Shown here in pieces: positions 17,859 to 24,738 of a stretch of 64,000 bases of DNA. Numbering within the stretch: position 1 is the first letter of the stretch; the number at the start of each line of letters is the position of its first letter. The stretch covers positions 744,001-808,000 of the forward strand of contig NZ_CP168083.1 of assembly GCF_049478495.1 (NCBI RefSeq), in the 5' to 3' direction. The stretch comes from P36-A1 sp049478495 (GTDB lineage Bacteria; Bacillota_I; Bacilli_A; JAJDGJ01). Below the pieces are notes generated by a model. The model ran no database searches and had not been told where the DNA came from. It saw nothing but the letters and a program-made list of their open reading frames with translations. Position numbers and translations under genes: made by a program.

Positions 17859-17967
17859 AGTCTTCTCTTAGAAAAACTATTCATAAATTATTAAACAAAG
17901 TATCTGACTTAATTTACAGTAGCTAAGAGGCTGTTATGGATTTACACCATATTCCTTTTTTTAATAA
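17859..17967 (-). ncRNA. cobalamin riboswitch
   Basis: Read on the minus strand, the leader has the cobalamin core: GGTGTAAATCC (17948-17938), a CAGCC...GCTACTGTAA arm (from about 17934), and AAGTCAGATAC as the B12 box. An 8-bp closing helix pairs 17967-17960 with 17895-17888. The L5 loop CTCTTAG (17929-17923) is exactly complementary to CTAAGAG (17871-17865), which is the loop of a 6-bp hairpin (17878-17859). That is the diagnostic L5-L13 kissing interaction. A terminator lies downstream, so B12 should switch nrdDG off. Subclass (adenosyl- or aquo-cobalamin) is not decided. Confidence 0.9.
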
Positions 17968-17975
17968 CTTTTAAT

Positions 17976-18022
17976 ATATGTTTTAATATTAATATTAAAA
18001 CATATTATCCAACCTTTGACAA
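17976..18022 (-). promoter_or_regulatory. nrdDG promoter with overlapping 30-bp palindrome
   Basis: Minus-strand TTGTCA (18022-18017) and TTTAAT (17999-17994) are 17 bases apart, with a TG extension before the -10. A perfect 30-bp palindrome (17976-18005, centre AATATT|AATATT) covers the -10. It could be a repressor site, for example for NrdR, but does not clearly match the NrdR-box consensus I know. Confidence 0.5.
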
Positions 18023-18108
18023 TAATTATTAATGACACACTGAATAAAAAAAGGTGATTAACATCATAGCTAACGCTTAATTTTACATTGTAAATATTTT
18101 AAATAAAT

Positions 18109-18137
18109 TTGAATATTTTAAAAAAATAAGATAAAAT
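18109..18137 (+). promoter_or_regulatory. trxA-mscL promoter
   Basis: TTGAAT, a 17-base spacer and TAAAAT. The start would give a leader of about 130 bases. The rest of the gap between nrdD and trxA (18023-18271) is AT-rich and otherwise unremarkable. Confidence 0.55.
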
Positions 18138-18271
18138 AAAGTTGAAAAAACACTTAATTATTAGTTAATAGATTTTAAACAATGTTTTTTTATATCAAAG
18201 CAAGCAATTAGATTGTTTATTAGATTAAAACATGTAATAATTAAAACATATCAAAATAGGAGGAAGTTCAA

Positions 18272-18586
18272 ATGGCTAATTTAACAAAATTAACAAGTGA
18301 AAATTTTAATAATGAAATCGCAGAAGGTATTACTCTAGTAGACTTTTATGCAGATTGGTGTGGACCATGTAAAATGATTGCACCATATATTGAAGAAGTT
18401 TCTAATGAAGCAACTGGATTTAAAGTTGCGAAATTAAATGTAGATGAAGTTTCTGATGTTGCAATTAAATACAATGTTCAATCAATTCCAACTTTAATAG
18501 TTTTTAAAGATGGAGAAGCAGTAAATACTAAAATGGGATTTATGACTAAAGATCAAATTTTAGAGTTAGTAGATTCAGCTAAATAA
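18272..18586 (+). CDS. trxA: thioredoxin
   Basis: 104 aa, standard thioredoxin length. The redox motif W29-C30-G31-P32-C33 and the cis-proline in SIPTLIVF are intact, and no signal peptide is present, so it is the cytoplasmic disulfide reductase. A perfect AGGAGG lies ahead of the ATG. It is followed 3 bases later by mscL with no SD of its own, so the pair is probably co-translated. Confidence 0.95.
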   Translation: MANLTKLTSENFNNEIAEGITLVDFYADWCGPCKMIAPYIEEVSNEATGFKVAKLNVDEVSDVAIKYNVQSIPTLIVFKDGEAVNTKMGFMTKDQILELVDSAK

Positions 18587-18589
18587 TAA

Positions 18590-18970
18590 ATGAAAAAACT
18601 TGCAAAAGAGTTTTCAGAATTTCTTAAACAAGGGAATTTAATCCAAATTGCAACTGGATTATTATTAGCTTCATCTTTTAATGCTTTAGTTACATCTTTT
18701 AGTAATTCATTTATAATGCCAATTATTAATAAATTACTAGGTTTTGTGCAAGGTGAAGATAGTTTCTTTGAGATTGCAGGAATGAAGTTTCCATATGGAG
18801 TGTTTGTTTCAGCATTAATCTCATTCATTATTATTGGTTTAGTATTGTTTGCAATTGTAAAAGCATATAACAAATATTTAGTAAAAGAAAAAGAAGATCT
18901 TGCTTCAAGCGAGAATGAATTAAGTGTTTTACAAGATATCAAACAATTATTAGAAGAAAAGAATAAATAG
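18590..18970 (+). CDS. mscL: large-conductance mechanosensitive channel
   Basis: 126 aa, typical for MscL, a homopentameric inner-membrane channel that opens on hypo-osmotic shock. The amphipathic N-terminal helix (KEFSEFLKQGN) leads into TM1 (LIQIATGLLLASSFNALVTS), then FIMPIINKLLG, a short periplasmic-type loop, TM2 (~60-85) and a charged cytoplasmic C-terminal helix. No Shine-Dalgarno is evident; the ATG lies 3 bases after the trxA stop. Confidence 0.88.
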   Translation: MKKLAKEFSEFLKQGNLIQIATGLLLASSFNALVTSFSNSFIMPIINKLLGFVQGEDSFFEIAGMKFPYGVFVSALISFIIIGLVLFAIVKAYNKYLVKEKEDLASSENELSVLQDIKQLLEEKNK

Positions 18971-18975
18971 TAAGC

Positions 18976-19005
18976 AAGTACATCTAATTTAGATGTACTT
19001 TTTTT
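18976..19005 (+). terminator. intrinsic terminator of trxA-mscL
   Basis: A near-perfect AAGTACATCTAA / TTAGATGTACTT stem ends in a T tract. Confidence 0.85.
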
Positions 19006-19275
19006 AACAAATACAATACTTTAGCTTAATATATTAAAAAAAATACTCTAAAATATTTTTATAGTGTCAACTTTTCATTGTGGTATTGTATTTTAACTAT
19101 TAATTAGAATTTGTGCATATTTTATCTAAAAATATTGCATAAATATAACTATACACTTTGTATAGTAAGACATTCTTTAATATTATAGGTAGCGTATAAA
19201 TTGTAATATCAATAAATAAATATTATTAAAACCGGTTTAAAAATAATTTAGCTGTTTATGTGAAAAAAATAATAC
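19006..19275. other. intergenic region upstream of tpl with possible operators
   Basis: No ORF is seen. Two palindromes stand out: ACTATACA-CTT-TGTATAGT (19148-19166) and AAACCGGTTT (19229-19238). Either may be a regulator site for tyrosine phenol-lyase; neither matches the enterobacterial TyrR box. Confidence 0.35.
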
Positions 19276-19303
19276 TTGCAACCTGTTCATTAAATGATAT
19301 AAT
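19276..19303 (+). promoter_or_regulatory. tpl promoter
   Basis: TTGCAA, a 16-base spacer and a perfect TATAAT, 35 bases before the ATG at 19339. AGGGGG precedes the start codon. Confidence 0.65.
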
Positions 19304-19338
19304 GAAGCTATAAAATTTATAAATAGGGGGAAGTAAAA

Positions 19339-20723
19339 ATGGATTTCACAAAGTATCCAGCGGAACCATACCGCGTAAAAGTAGTTGAAACACCAAATAT
19401 GTTAGAAAGGTCTGAAAGAGAAAAAGCAATTGTTGAAGCAGGGTATAATACATTCTTATTAAATTCAAAAGATTGTTATATCGATTTATTAACTGATAGT
19501 GGGACACTGCTATGTCTGATAAACAATGGGCAGGAATGATGTTAGGTGATGAAGCCTATGCAGGTTCGGCAAACTGGCATTCTTTAGAAGCAACAGTAAA
19601 AGAGTTCTACGGATTTAAGCATGTTGTACCAACACACCAAGGCCGTGGAGCAGAGAATATCTTATCTAAGCTTATGATTAAAGAAGGACAGTATGTTCCT
19701 GGAAACATGTATTTTACAACAACTAGATACCATCAAGAAGCTAATGGTGCTAACTTTAGGGATATAATTATTGATGAAGCGCATGATTCTACAATAAATT
19801 TACCTTTTAAAGGGAATATCTCTTTAGAGAAGTTACAAAATTTAATTGATGAAGTTGGAGCAGAAAATATACCTTATATTTGTCTAGCTGTTACAGTAAA
19901 TCTAGCTGGTGGACAACCAGTATCAATGGAGAATATGAAAGCAGTAAAAGAAATTGCTGATAAAAATGCAATCAAAGTATTTTATGATGCAACTAGATGT
20001 GTGGAAAATGCTTATTTCATCAAAGAAAGAGAAGCAGGATATGCTGATAAAACTATTGCAGAAATACTATTAGAAATGATGTCATATGCAGATGGTTGTA
20101 CTATGAGTGGTAAAAAGGACTGTCTAGTTAATATCGGTGGATTCTTATGTATGAATGATGATAGTCTTTATACTAAGGCTAGAGAAATGGTAGTTGTATT
20201 TGAAGGTATGCCTTCATATGGAGGCTTAGCAGGTAGAGATATGGAAGCGATGGCTCAAGGGATTAAAGAGTCTGTTGACTTTAATTATATTCATCATCGC
20301 ATCAAGCAAGTTCAGTATTTAGGTGATAGATTAAAAGAAGCCGGAGTACCTATTGTAGAACCAATTGGAGGGCATGCGGTATTCTTAGATGCAAAAAGAT
20401 TTTTGCCACACCTAAGTCAAGATCAACTTCCAGCACAAACACTAGCAGCCGCATTGTATGTTGAAGCAGGGGTTAGATCTATGGAAAGAGGAATAGTATC
20501 TGCAGGAAGAAATAAAGATACTAATGATCACCATCGTCCAAAACTAGAATTAGTAAGACTGACTATACCTCGTCGTGTATATACTTATGCACACATGGAA
20601 GTAGTTGCACAAGGTGTCATAGAACTGTTTAAAAAACGTGATTCAATTCAAGGATTAGAGTTTGTTTATGAACCACCAATGCTTAGATTTTTCAATGCAA
20701 GATTTGAACCAATAAATAAATAA
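19339..20723 (+). pseudogene. tpl: tyrosine phenol-lyase, split by a one-base deletion
   Basis: Frame 1 (19339-19539) gives the N-terminus (KYPAEPYRVKVVETPNM ... FLLNSKDCYIDLLTDSGT) and then runs into a stop. Frame 3 (from 19506; first ATG 19512) resumes exactly where the family continues (AMSDKQWAGMMLGDEAYAGS) and goes on to the normal end. One missing base at about 19504-19508 explains the break with no residue lost. The PLP lysine region (GCTMSGKKDCLVNIGG) and the phenol-lyase-type MERGIVSAGR are intact, so tyrosine phenol-lyase fits better than tryptophanase. The enzyme splits L-tyrosine to phenol, pyruvate and ammonia. The site is not a homopolymer; a recent mutation or a sequence error are both possible. 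Confidence 0.85.
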
Positions 20724-20760
20724 TAAAGAGTACTAACATACAATTATCTATAATCTAATA

Positions 20761-20806
20761 AAAAAGAAGAAAGTTTTCTTAGTTAAGAGAAAACCTTCTT
20801 CTTTTT
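20761..20806 (+). terminator. intrinsic terminator of tpl
   Basis: A long stem (AAAAAGAAGAA / TTCTTCTTTTT continuing through GTTTTCTT / AGAGAAAAC with small bulges) and a T tract. Confidence 0.8.
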
Positions 20807-20870
20807 AGTGTTAATGTAATTCAAAATAGTTTTAAAAAGATATACATCATTATATATCCGATAAGAATAT

Positions 20871-20918
20871 AAAAAGTGGTTTTAATATTTGATTATATAA
20901 TCAAGTATTAAAACCACT
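20871..20918 (-). terminator. intrinsic terminator of the FKBP gene
   Basis: Minus-strand AGTGGTTTTAATA / TATTAAAACCACT encloses a further TTGATTATATAATCAA hairpin and ends in TTTTT. Confidence 0.75.
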
Positions 20919-20935
20919 ATAGATAGTTAAATAGC

Positions 20936-21988
20936 TTATTCTGTTGTAGTAGAACCTTGAGACATCATTTGTTGATAATACTCAATGTAACTTTTTGCAT
21001 AATCTCTTAATTGTGTTGGAGTGCTTACACCTTCAATACCTAAGCTTGCAACAAATTTATCATTTAGCTCAGGAAGTTTGTAAACATCTTTAATTTTAAC
21101 TGTAAATACTGCTTCTTTTCCTTGTAATTCAGTTGAAGCATAATCTGCAGGGAAATTAACTTTTACTTCTACAGTTTCACCTTTTTTATGATTAACTAAT
21201 TGATCTTCAAAGTTATCAATAAATGAATTAGAACCAATTTCTAATCTAGCACCTTCAGCACTTCCACCATCAAAGGCAACATTGTCAATTTTACCATCAT
21301 AATCAATTAAGACAACATCTCCTTTTTCAATATTACCATTTTTTTGTTCTGTTGCTGATTGAACACGTAGATTATGTACTAACTTATCAGCCTCAACGCC
21401 CATTTGATGCTTATCATATTGATTTAATGCAAAAGCTGCTGCTATTAACACAATGAATATTCCTCCAAGACTCATTAATACATATTGAAGTATTTTACCC
21501 TTAGTAAGTTTTTTCTTTTCTTTTAGAACAACTTCATCTTTTCTTTCATCAACTAATTCATTTTCATTTTCATTGTTAACATTTTCATCAATAATTAAAT
21601 TATTATCATTAATCGTTTTTTCAACATCTTCAACTTTAATTTCTTCATTATTTTTTTCAATGTAAACATCTTGAACTACAGATTCATTATCTTCATTTAC
21701 ATCTTTTTCATCAATAATTGTTGTATCAATAACATCATCTTCTAATTGATCTTCATCATTAGATATTTCTGAAGCATCTATCACTTTATCATCATCTTCA
21801 ACAATCTCAGCATCAATAATTTCAGCATCAATACTTTCATCATTGTTATCATTTTTTAAATCTTTTGTTGAATCTTCAACTACTACTTCAGCATCTTCAA
21901 TAATTTCTATATTATCGTTATCAATAACTTCTTCACTTTTAATGTTTGTTTCATTATCATTAATATTATCTATCTCTTTATTATCCAT
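20936..21988 (-). CDS. membrane-anchored FKBP-type prolyl isomerase, trigger-factor-like
   Basis: 350 aa. Residues 1-155 are low-complexity and extremely acidic (repeating Asp/Glu/Asn/Ile/Val). A Lys-rich stop (LKEKKKLTKGK) precedes one membrane helix (~168-190), so by the positive-inside rule the acidic part is cytoplasmic and the C-terminus outside. Residues ~220-325 match the FKBP domain of trigger factor: GDVVLIDYDGKIDN.AFDGG, GSNSFIDNFEDQL, FPADYASTELQGKEAVF, and the following PELNDKFVASLG. The ribosome-binding domain of trigger factor is missing. It probably folds secreted proteins at the outer membrane face, as PrsA does in other Gram-positives. AAGGAG precedes the ATG. Confidence 0.75.
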   Translation of the reverse strand: MDNKEIDNINDNETNIKSEEVIDNDNIEIIEDAEVVVEDSTKDLKNDNNDESIDAEIIDAEIVEDDDKVIDASEISNDEDQLEDDVIDTTIIDEKDVNEDNESVVQDVYIEKNNEEIKVEDVEKTINDNNLIIDENVNNENENELVDERKDEVVLKEKKKLTKGKILQYVLMSLGGIFIVLIAAAFALNQYDKHQMGVEADKLVHNLRVQSATEQKNGNIEKGDVVLIDYDGKIDNVAFDGGSAEGARLEIGSNSFIDNFEDQLVNHKKGETVEVKVNFPADYASTELQGKEAVFTVKIKDVYKLPELNDKFVASLGIEGVSTPTQLRDYAKSYIEYYQQMMSQGSTTTE

Positions 21989-22076
21989 AAAATTCTCCTT
22001 TTTTATAATATTATCATTATATCAAATTATAGTGTTTACTAAAACTATAACATGTATATTTATAGTGGTTTTATAT

Positions 22077-22895
22077 TTATAGTTGTGATGTTTTAGTGAT
22101 TTTTACTTTTTTACAACTAGATATGTGACAAGGTGTATTTATGTCAAAAGTATTTCCATCAAATTGAGCAAGCAACTTTTTATTGTCTATAATTTCAAAT
22201 TCAGATATTTTTTCTGAATGAAAATATTTTTTTAGACGGTGCACTTGTCCAAGTCTTACAAAGAGTAAAATCAAAATAACAGTAAAACGATTAATATTAT
22301 TAGCAACAGCAAAATCTATTTTACTATCAGTAATATCAGCATCTTTAGTTATTTTAAAACCACCACCAAAGTATGGTCCATTTTGTAGTGAACATAACCA
22401 AACTTTATTAAAAGTCTTGACTTTACCATCATATTTTACAGTAATATCAAAAGGCTTATATTCCATTACACCTTTAAAAGATTCTACTAAATAAGATAAT
22501 CTTGATTTACTTTTTAAGTTATTCACTTTTTTACAAACCAATGCATCAAAACCAAGTCCCATACCATTTATAAAAGAATGGCTTTGTTGATCACTTGTTG
22601 TAACCTTATATACATATGGGTATTTATCCTTTAATGTTTGGGCAAAGTCATTAGCACTACCCAAAGGATAATACTTAATCTCATTATTTAGTAAAGAAGG
22701 ATACATATCTATAAAGTGTTGAAGTGTTCCATCTCCTCCTAGTAAATATAAAATATCTTCTTTTTTCACTATATCTAATAGTTTATTCATTTCAGTCTCA
22801 TTATTTAAAGCATATTTTTGACTGTAATTTTTTTTCTTTATTAAAGTACCTGCATTTACTGATTTTGCAAGCGGGTTGTATATATAATATATCAT
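22077..22895 (-). CDS. diacylglycerol kinase / YegS-family lipid kinase
   Basis: 272 aa, slightly short for the DagK/BmrU family. The catalytic loop GGDGTLQHF (residues ~54-62), the GSANDFAQTL motif and a C-terminal half with a FGGGFKITKDADITDSKID strand pair are all present. Such enzymes phosphorylate diacylglycerol or related lipids, recycling the diacylglycerol left by lipoteichoic acid synthesis. The exact substrate is not certain. It lies upstream of the FKBP gene on the same strand with an ~90-base gap. Confidence 0.8.
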   Translation of the reverse strand: MIYYIYNPLAKSVNAGTLIKKKNYSQKYALNNETEMNKLLDIVKKEDILYLLGGDGTLQHFIDMYPSLLNNEIKYYPLGSANDFAQTLKDKYPYVYKVTTSDQQSHSFINGMGLGFDALVCKKVNNLKSKSRLSYLVESFKGVMEYKPFDITVKYDGKVKTFNKVWLCSLQNGPYFGGGFKITKDADITDSKIDFAVANNINRFTVILILLFVRLGQVHRLKKYFHSEKISEFEIIDNKKLLAQFDGNTFDINTPCHISSCKKVKITKTSQL

Positions 22896-23007
22896 GTATT
22901 TATCACCATAGATATATTATCATATCTAGTGAAATTATATTGTATTTATATCTTGTTTTGTACTTAAATTAATCTATTTTTAACTGGATATTGACATTTT
23001 GTGTATA

Positions 23008-23034
23008 CTAGCACTCTATTGTTGACATTGCTAT
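23008..23034. promoter_or_regulatory. degenerate second CIRCE-like element
   Basis: CTAGCACTC, nine bases, then CATTGCTAT. The left arm matches CIRCE at 8 of 9 positions and the right arm at 6 of 9. It overlaps the -35 of the hrcA promoter. Confidence 0.45.
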
Positions 23035-23050
23035 TATGTCAATATATAAT
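23022..23050 (+). promoter_or_regulatory. heat-shock operon promoter
   Basis: A perfect consensus: TTGACA, a 17-base spacer and TATAAT. It is bracketed by two CIRCE-like sites. Confidence 0.85.
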
Positions 23051-23054
23051 AACT

Positions 23055-23081
23055 TTAGCATTCAGAAATAGTGAGTGCTAA
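23055..23081. promoter_or_regulatory. CIRCE operator (HrcA-binding site)
   Basis: TTAGCATTC, nine bases, GAGTGCTAA, one mismatch from the CIRCE consensus. It lies 5-31 bases after the -10, covering the transcription start, so HrcA represses its own operon. Confidence 0.9.
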
Positions 23082-23096
23082 AGGGGTGATGATATA

Positions 23097-24119
23097 GTGC
23101 TAACATCTCGACAAATTGATATTTTAAAAGTTATAATAAGTGATTTTATTGATCAAGCTACACCAGTTGGTTCGCAAAAGCTTAAAATAACACATGAACT
23201 ACCTTATTCGACTGCAACTATTAGAAATGAAATGGCAACACTTGAAGATATGGGTCTTTTAAAGAAAACACATACCTCAAGCGGAAGAGTTCCATCTAAT
23301 CTTGGATATCGATATTATGTAGACTATCTTTTAGATGAACATGATATTGATGAGACAACAAAAGCTAAGCTTGAAGCAGTATTTAACAATCGAAAGTTAG
23401 AAATTGAAGAAGTAGTAAAACAATCTACTAAACTTATTGCCGATATGACTAGTTACACATCAATTGCTCTTGGAAGTGATGTCCATGAAGAATTACTTGA
23501 AAAAATTCAGGTTGTTCCAATATCAAATGAAAGTATTGTTATTGTGATAGTTACTAAATCAGGTAGAGTCCAAAGTAAAATATTTAATATCGATTCTGAA
23601 TTAGATGTAGAGGATCTACAAAGATGCGTAGAACTAATGAATAAATTATTAGCAGGTCAAAAAATGAGTGAAGTAATTACAAGAGTAAATGCAGACATTA
23701 AAGACTTATTAGGTAAACACATGATAAGCTATGAATATTTAATGGATGCTTTAAAATCGGCACTAATGAAATTTTCACAAGAATATATATTTGTTAGTGG
23801 TAAGAATAATATAATTAATCAACCAGATTTTGATGATATAAATAAAATTAAATCGCTAATAAATATTATGGAAGATGATTTCTTTTTTGATTATTTAGTC
23901 AGTTCAAGAGCTCAACCTTCAGTAATGATAGGTAAAGAAAATGATGTTTTTGAAGTAGATGATGTTACAGTTGTAACGACAAATTATCAACTTACAGAAA
24001 CAGAAAAAGGTGTTATTGCAATAATAGGACCAACACGTATGGATTATGATAAAGTTATTAATTTATTAGATTATGTATCTAATAAAATAACACAATTATT
24101 AAATGAAAAAAAGAGGTGA
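23097..24119 (+). CDS. hrcA: heat-inducible transcription repressor HrcA
   Basis: 340 aa, GTG start after AAGGGGTGAT. The N-terminal winged helix (LTSRQIDILKVIISDFI ... TPVGSQKL ... SATIRNEMATLEDMGLL) and the long GAF-like C-terminal half are normal for HrcA, which binds CIRCE and depends on GroE for activity. First gene of hrcA-grpE-dnaK-dnaJ. It ends in TGA, six bases before grpE. Confidence 0.95.
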   Translation: MLTSRQIDILKVIISDFIDQATPVGSQKLKITHELPYSTATIRNEMATLEDMGLLKKTHTSSGRVPSNLGYRYYVDYLLDEHDIDETTKAKLEAVFNNRKLEIEEVVKQSTKLIADMTSYTSIALGSDVHEELLEKIQVVPISNESIVIVIVTKSGRVQSKIFNIDSELDVEDLQRCVELMNKLLAGQKMSEVITRVNADIKDLLGKHMISYEYLMDALKSALMKFSQEYIFVSGKNNIINQPDFDDINKIKSLINIMEDDFFFDYLVSSRAQPSVMIGKENDVFEVDDVTVVTTNYQLTETEKGVIAIIGPTRMDYDKVINLLDYVSNKITQLLNEKKR

Positions 24120-24125
24120 CAAGTA

Positions 24126-24710
24126 ATGAATAAAGAAAATATGGAAAAAGAAAATACTTGTGAAAATGATGCAAGTGAAGAAGTTATTTTAAATGAAGAA
24201 AATACAAATGAAGAAAATGCTGATGCTTCAACAGAAACATTAACTGAAGAAGCAAAGTTACAAATAGAAATGGCAGGTCTAATAACTAAAGTTCAAGAAT
24301 TAGAAAATAATGTTGCTAGAGCTTATGCAGATGCTCAAAACTATGAAAGAAGAGCAAAGATAGATGCAGATAATCAAGTTGTAAAAAAAGTAACAGGTAT
24401 TGTTGAAAAAATACTACCTGCACTTGATAACTTTGAAAGAGCTTTAAAGGTAGATTCAGAAGATGAAACTTTAAACAATTTCTTAAAAGGATTTGATATG
24501 ATTTATCAACAATTATATTCTGCCTTAGAAGAAGAAGGAATTAAACAAATTGATGCTATTGATAAACCATTTGATTCTGAATACCACCAAGCAGTGATGA
24601 GTGTTGCAGTTGATGGTGTTGAATCAGGTTTAGTAATTGAAGAATTACAAAAAGGATATACTTTTAAAAATAAAGTATTAAGACATACATTAGTAAAAGT
24701 TAGTGAATAA
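24126..24710 (+). CDS. grpE: nucleotide exchange factor GrpE
   Basis: 194 aa. An acidic, Glu/Asn-rich N-terminus (~1-45) and a long coiled coil (~45-90, with RAYADAQNYERR) precede the beta domain with the family signature HQAVMSVAVDGVESGLVIEELQKGY. GrpE releases ADP from DnaK and also acts as a thermosensor. AGAGGTGACAAGTA before the ATG gives the SD. A short gap separates it from dnaK. Confidence 0.95.
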   Translation: MNKENMEKENTCENDASEEVILNEENTNEENADASTETLTEEAKLQIEMAGLITKVQELENNVARAYADAQNYERRAKIDADNQVVKKVTGIVEKILPALDNFERALKVDSEDETLNNFLKGFDMIYQQLYSALEEEGIKQIDAIDKPFDSEYHQAVMSVAVDGVESGLVIEELQKGYTFKNKVLRHTLVKVSE

Positions 24711-24738
24711 TAAATTAAAAAATAAAGGAGATTTTAAT

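Noticed and set aside
17597..17926. Plus-strand reading frame across the nrdD start
   Set aside because: It is antisense to nrdD and to the cobalamin aptamer, and has no family signature.
19501..19539. Programmed -1 frameshift in tyrosine phenol-lyase
   Set aside because: A -1 shift would restore the frame, but there is no slippery heptamer (X XXY YYZ) and no clear stimulatory hairpin, and known family members are single-frame.
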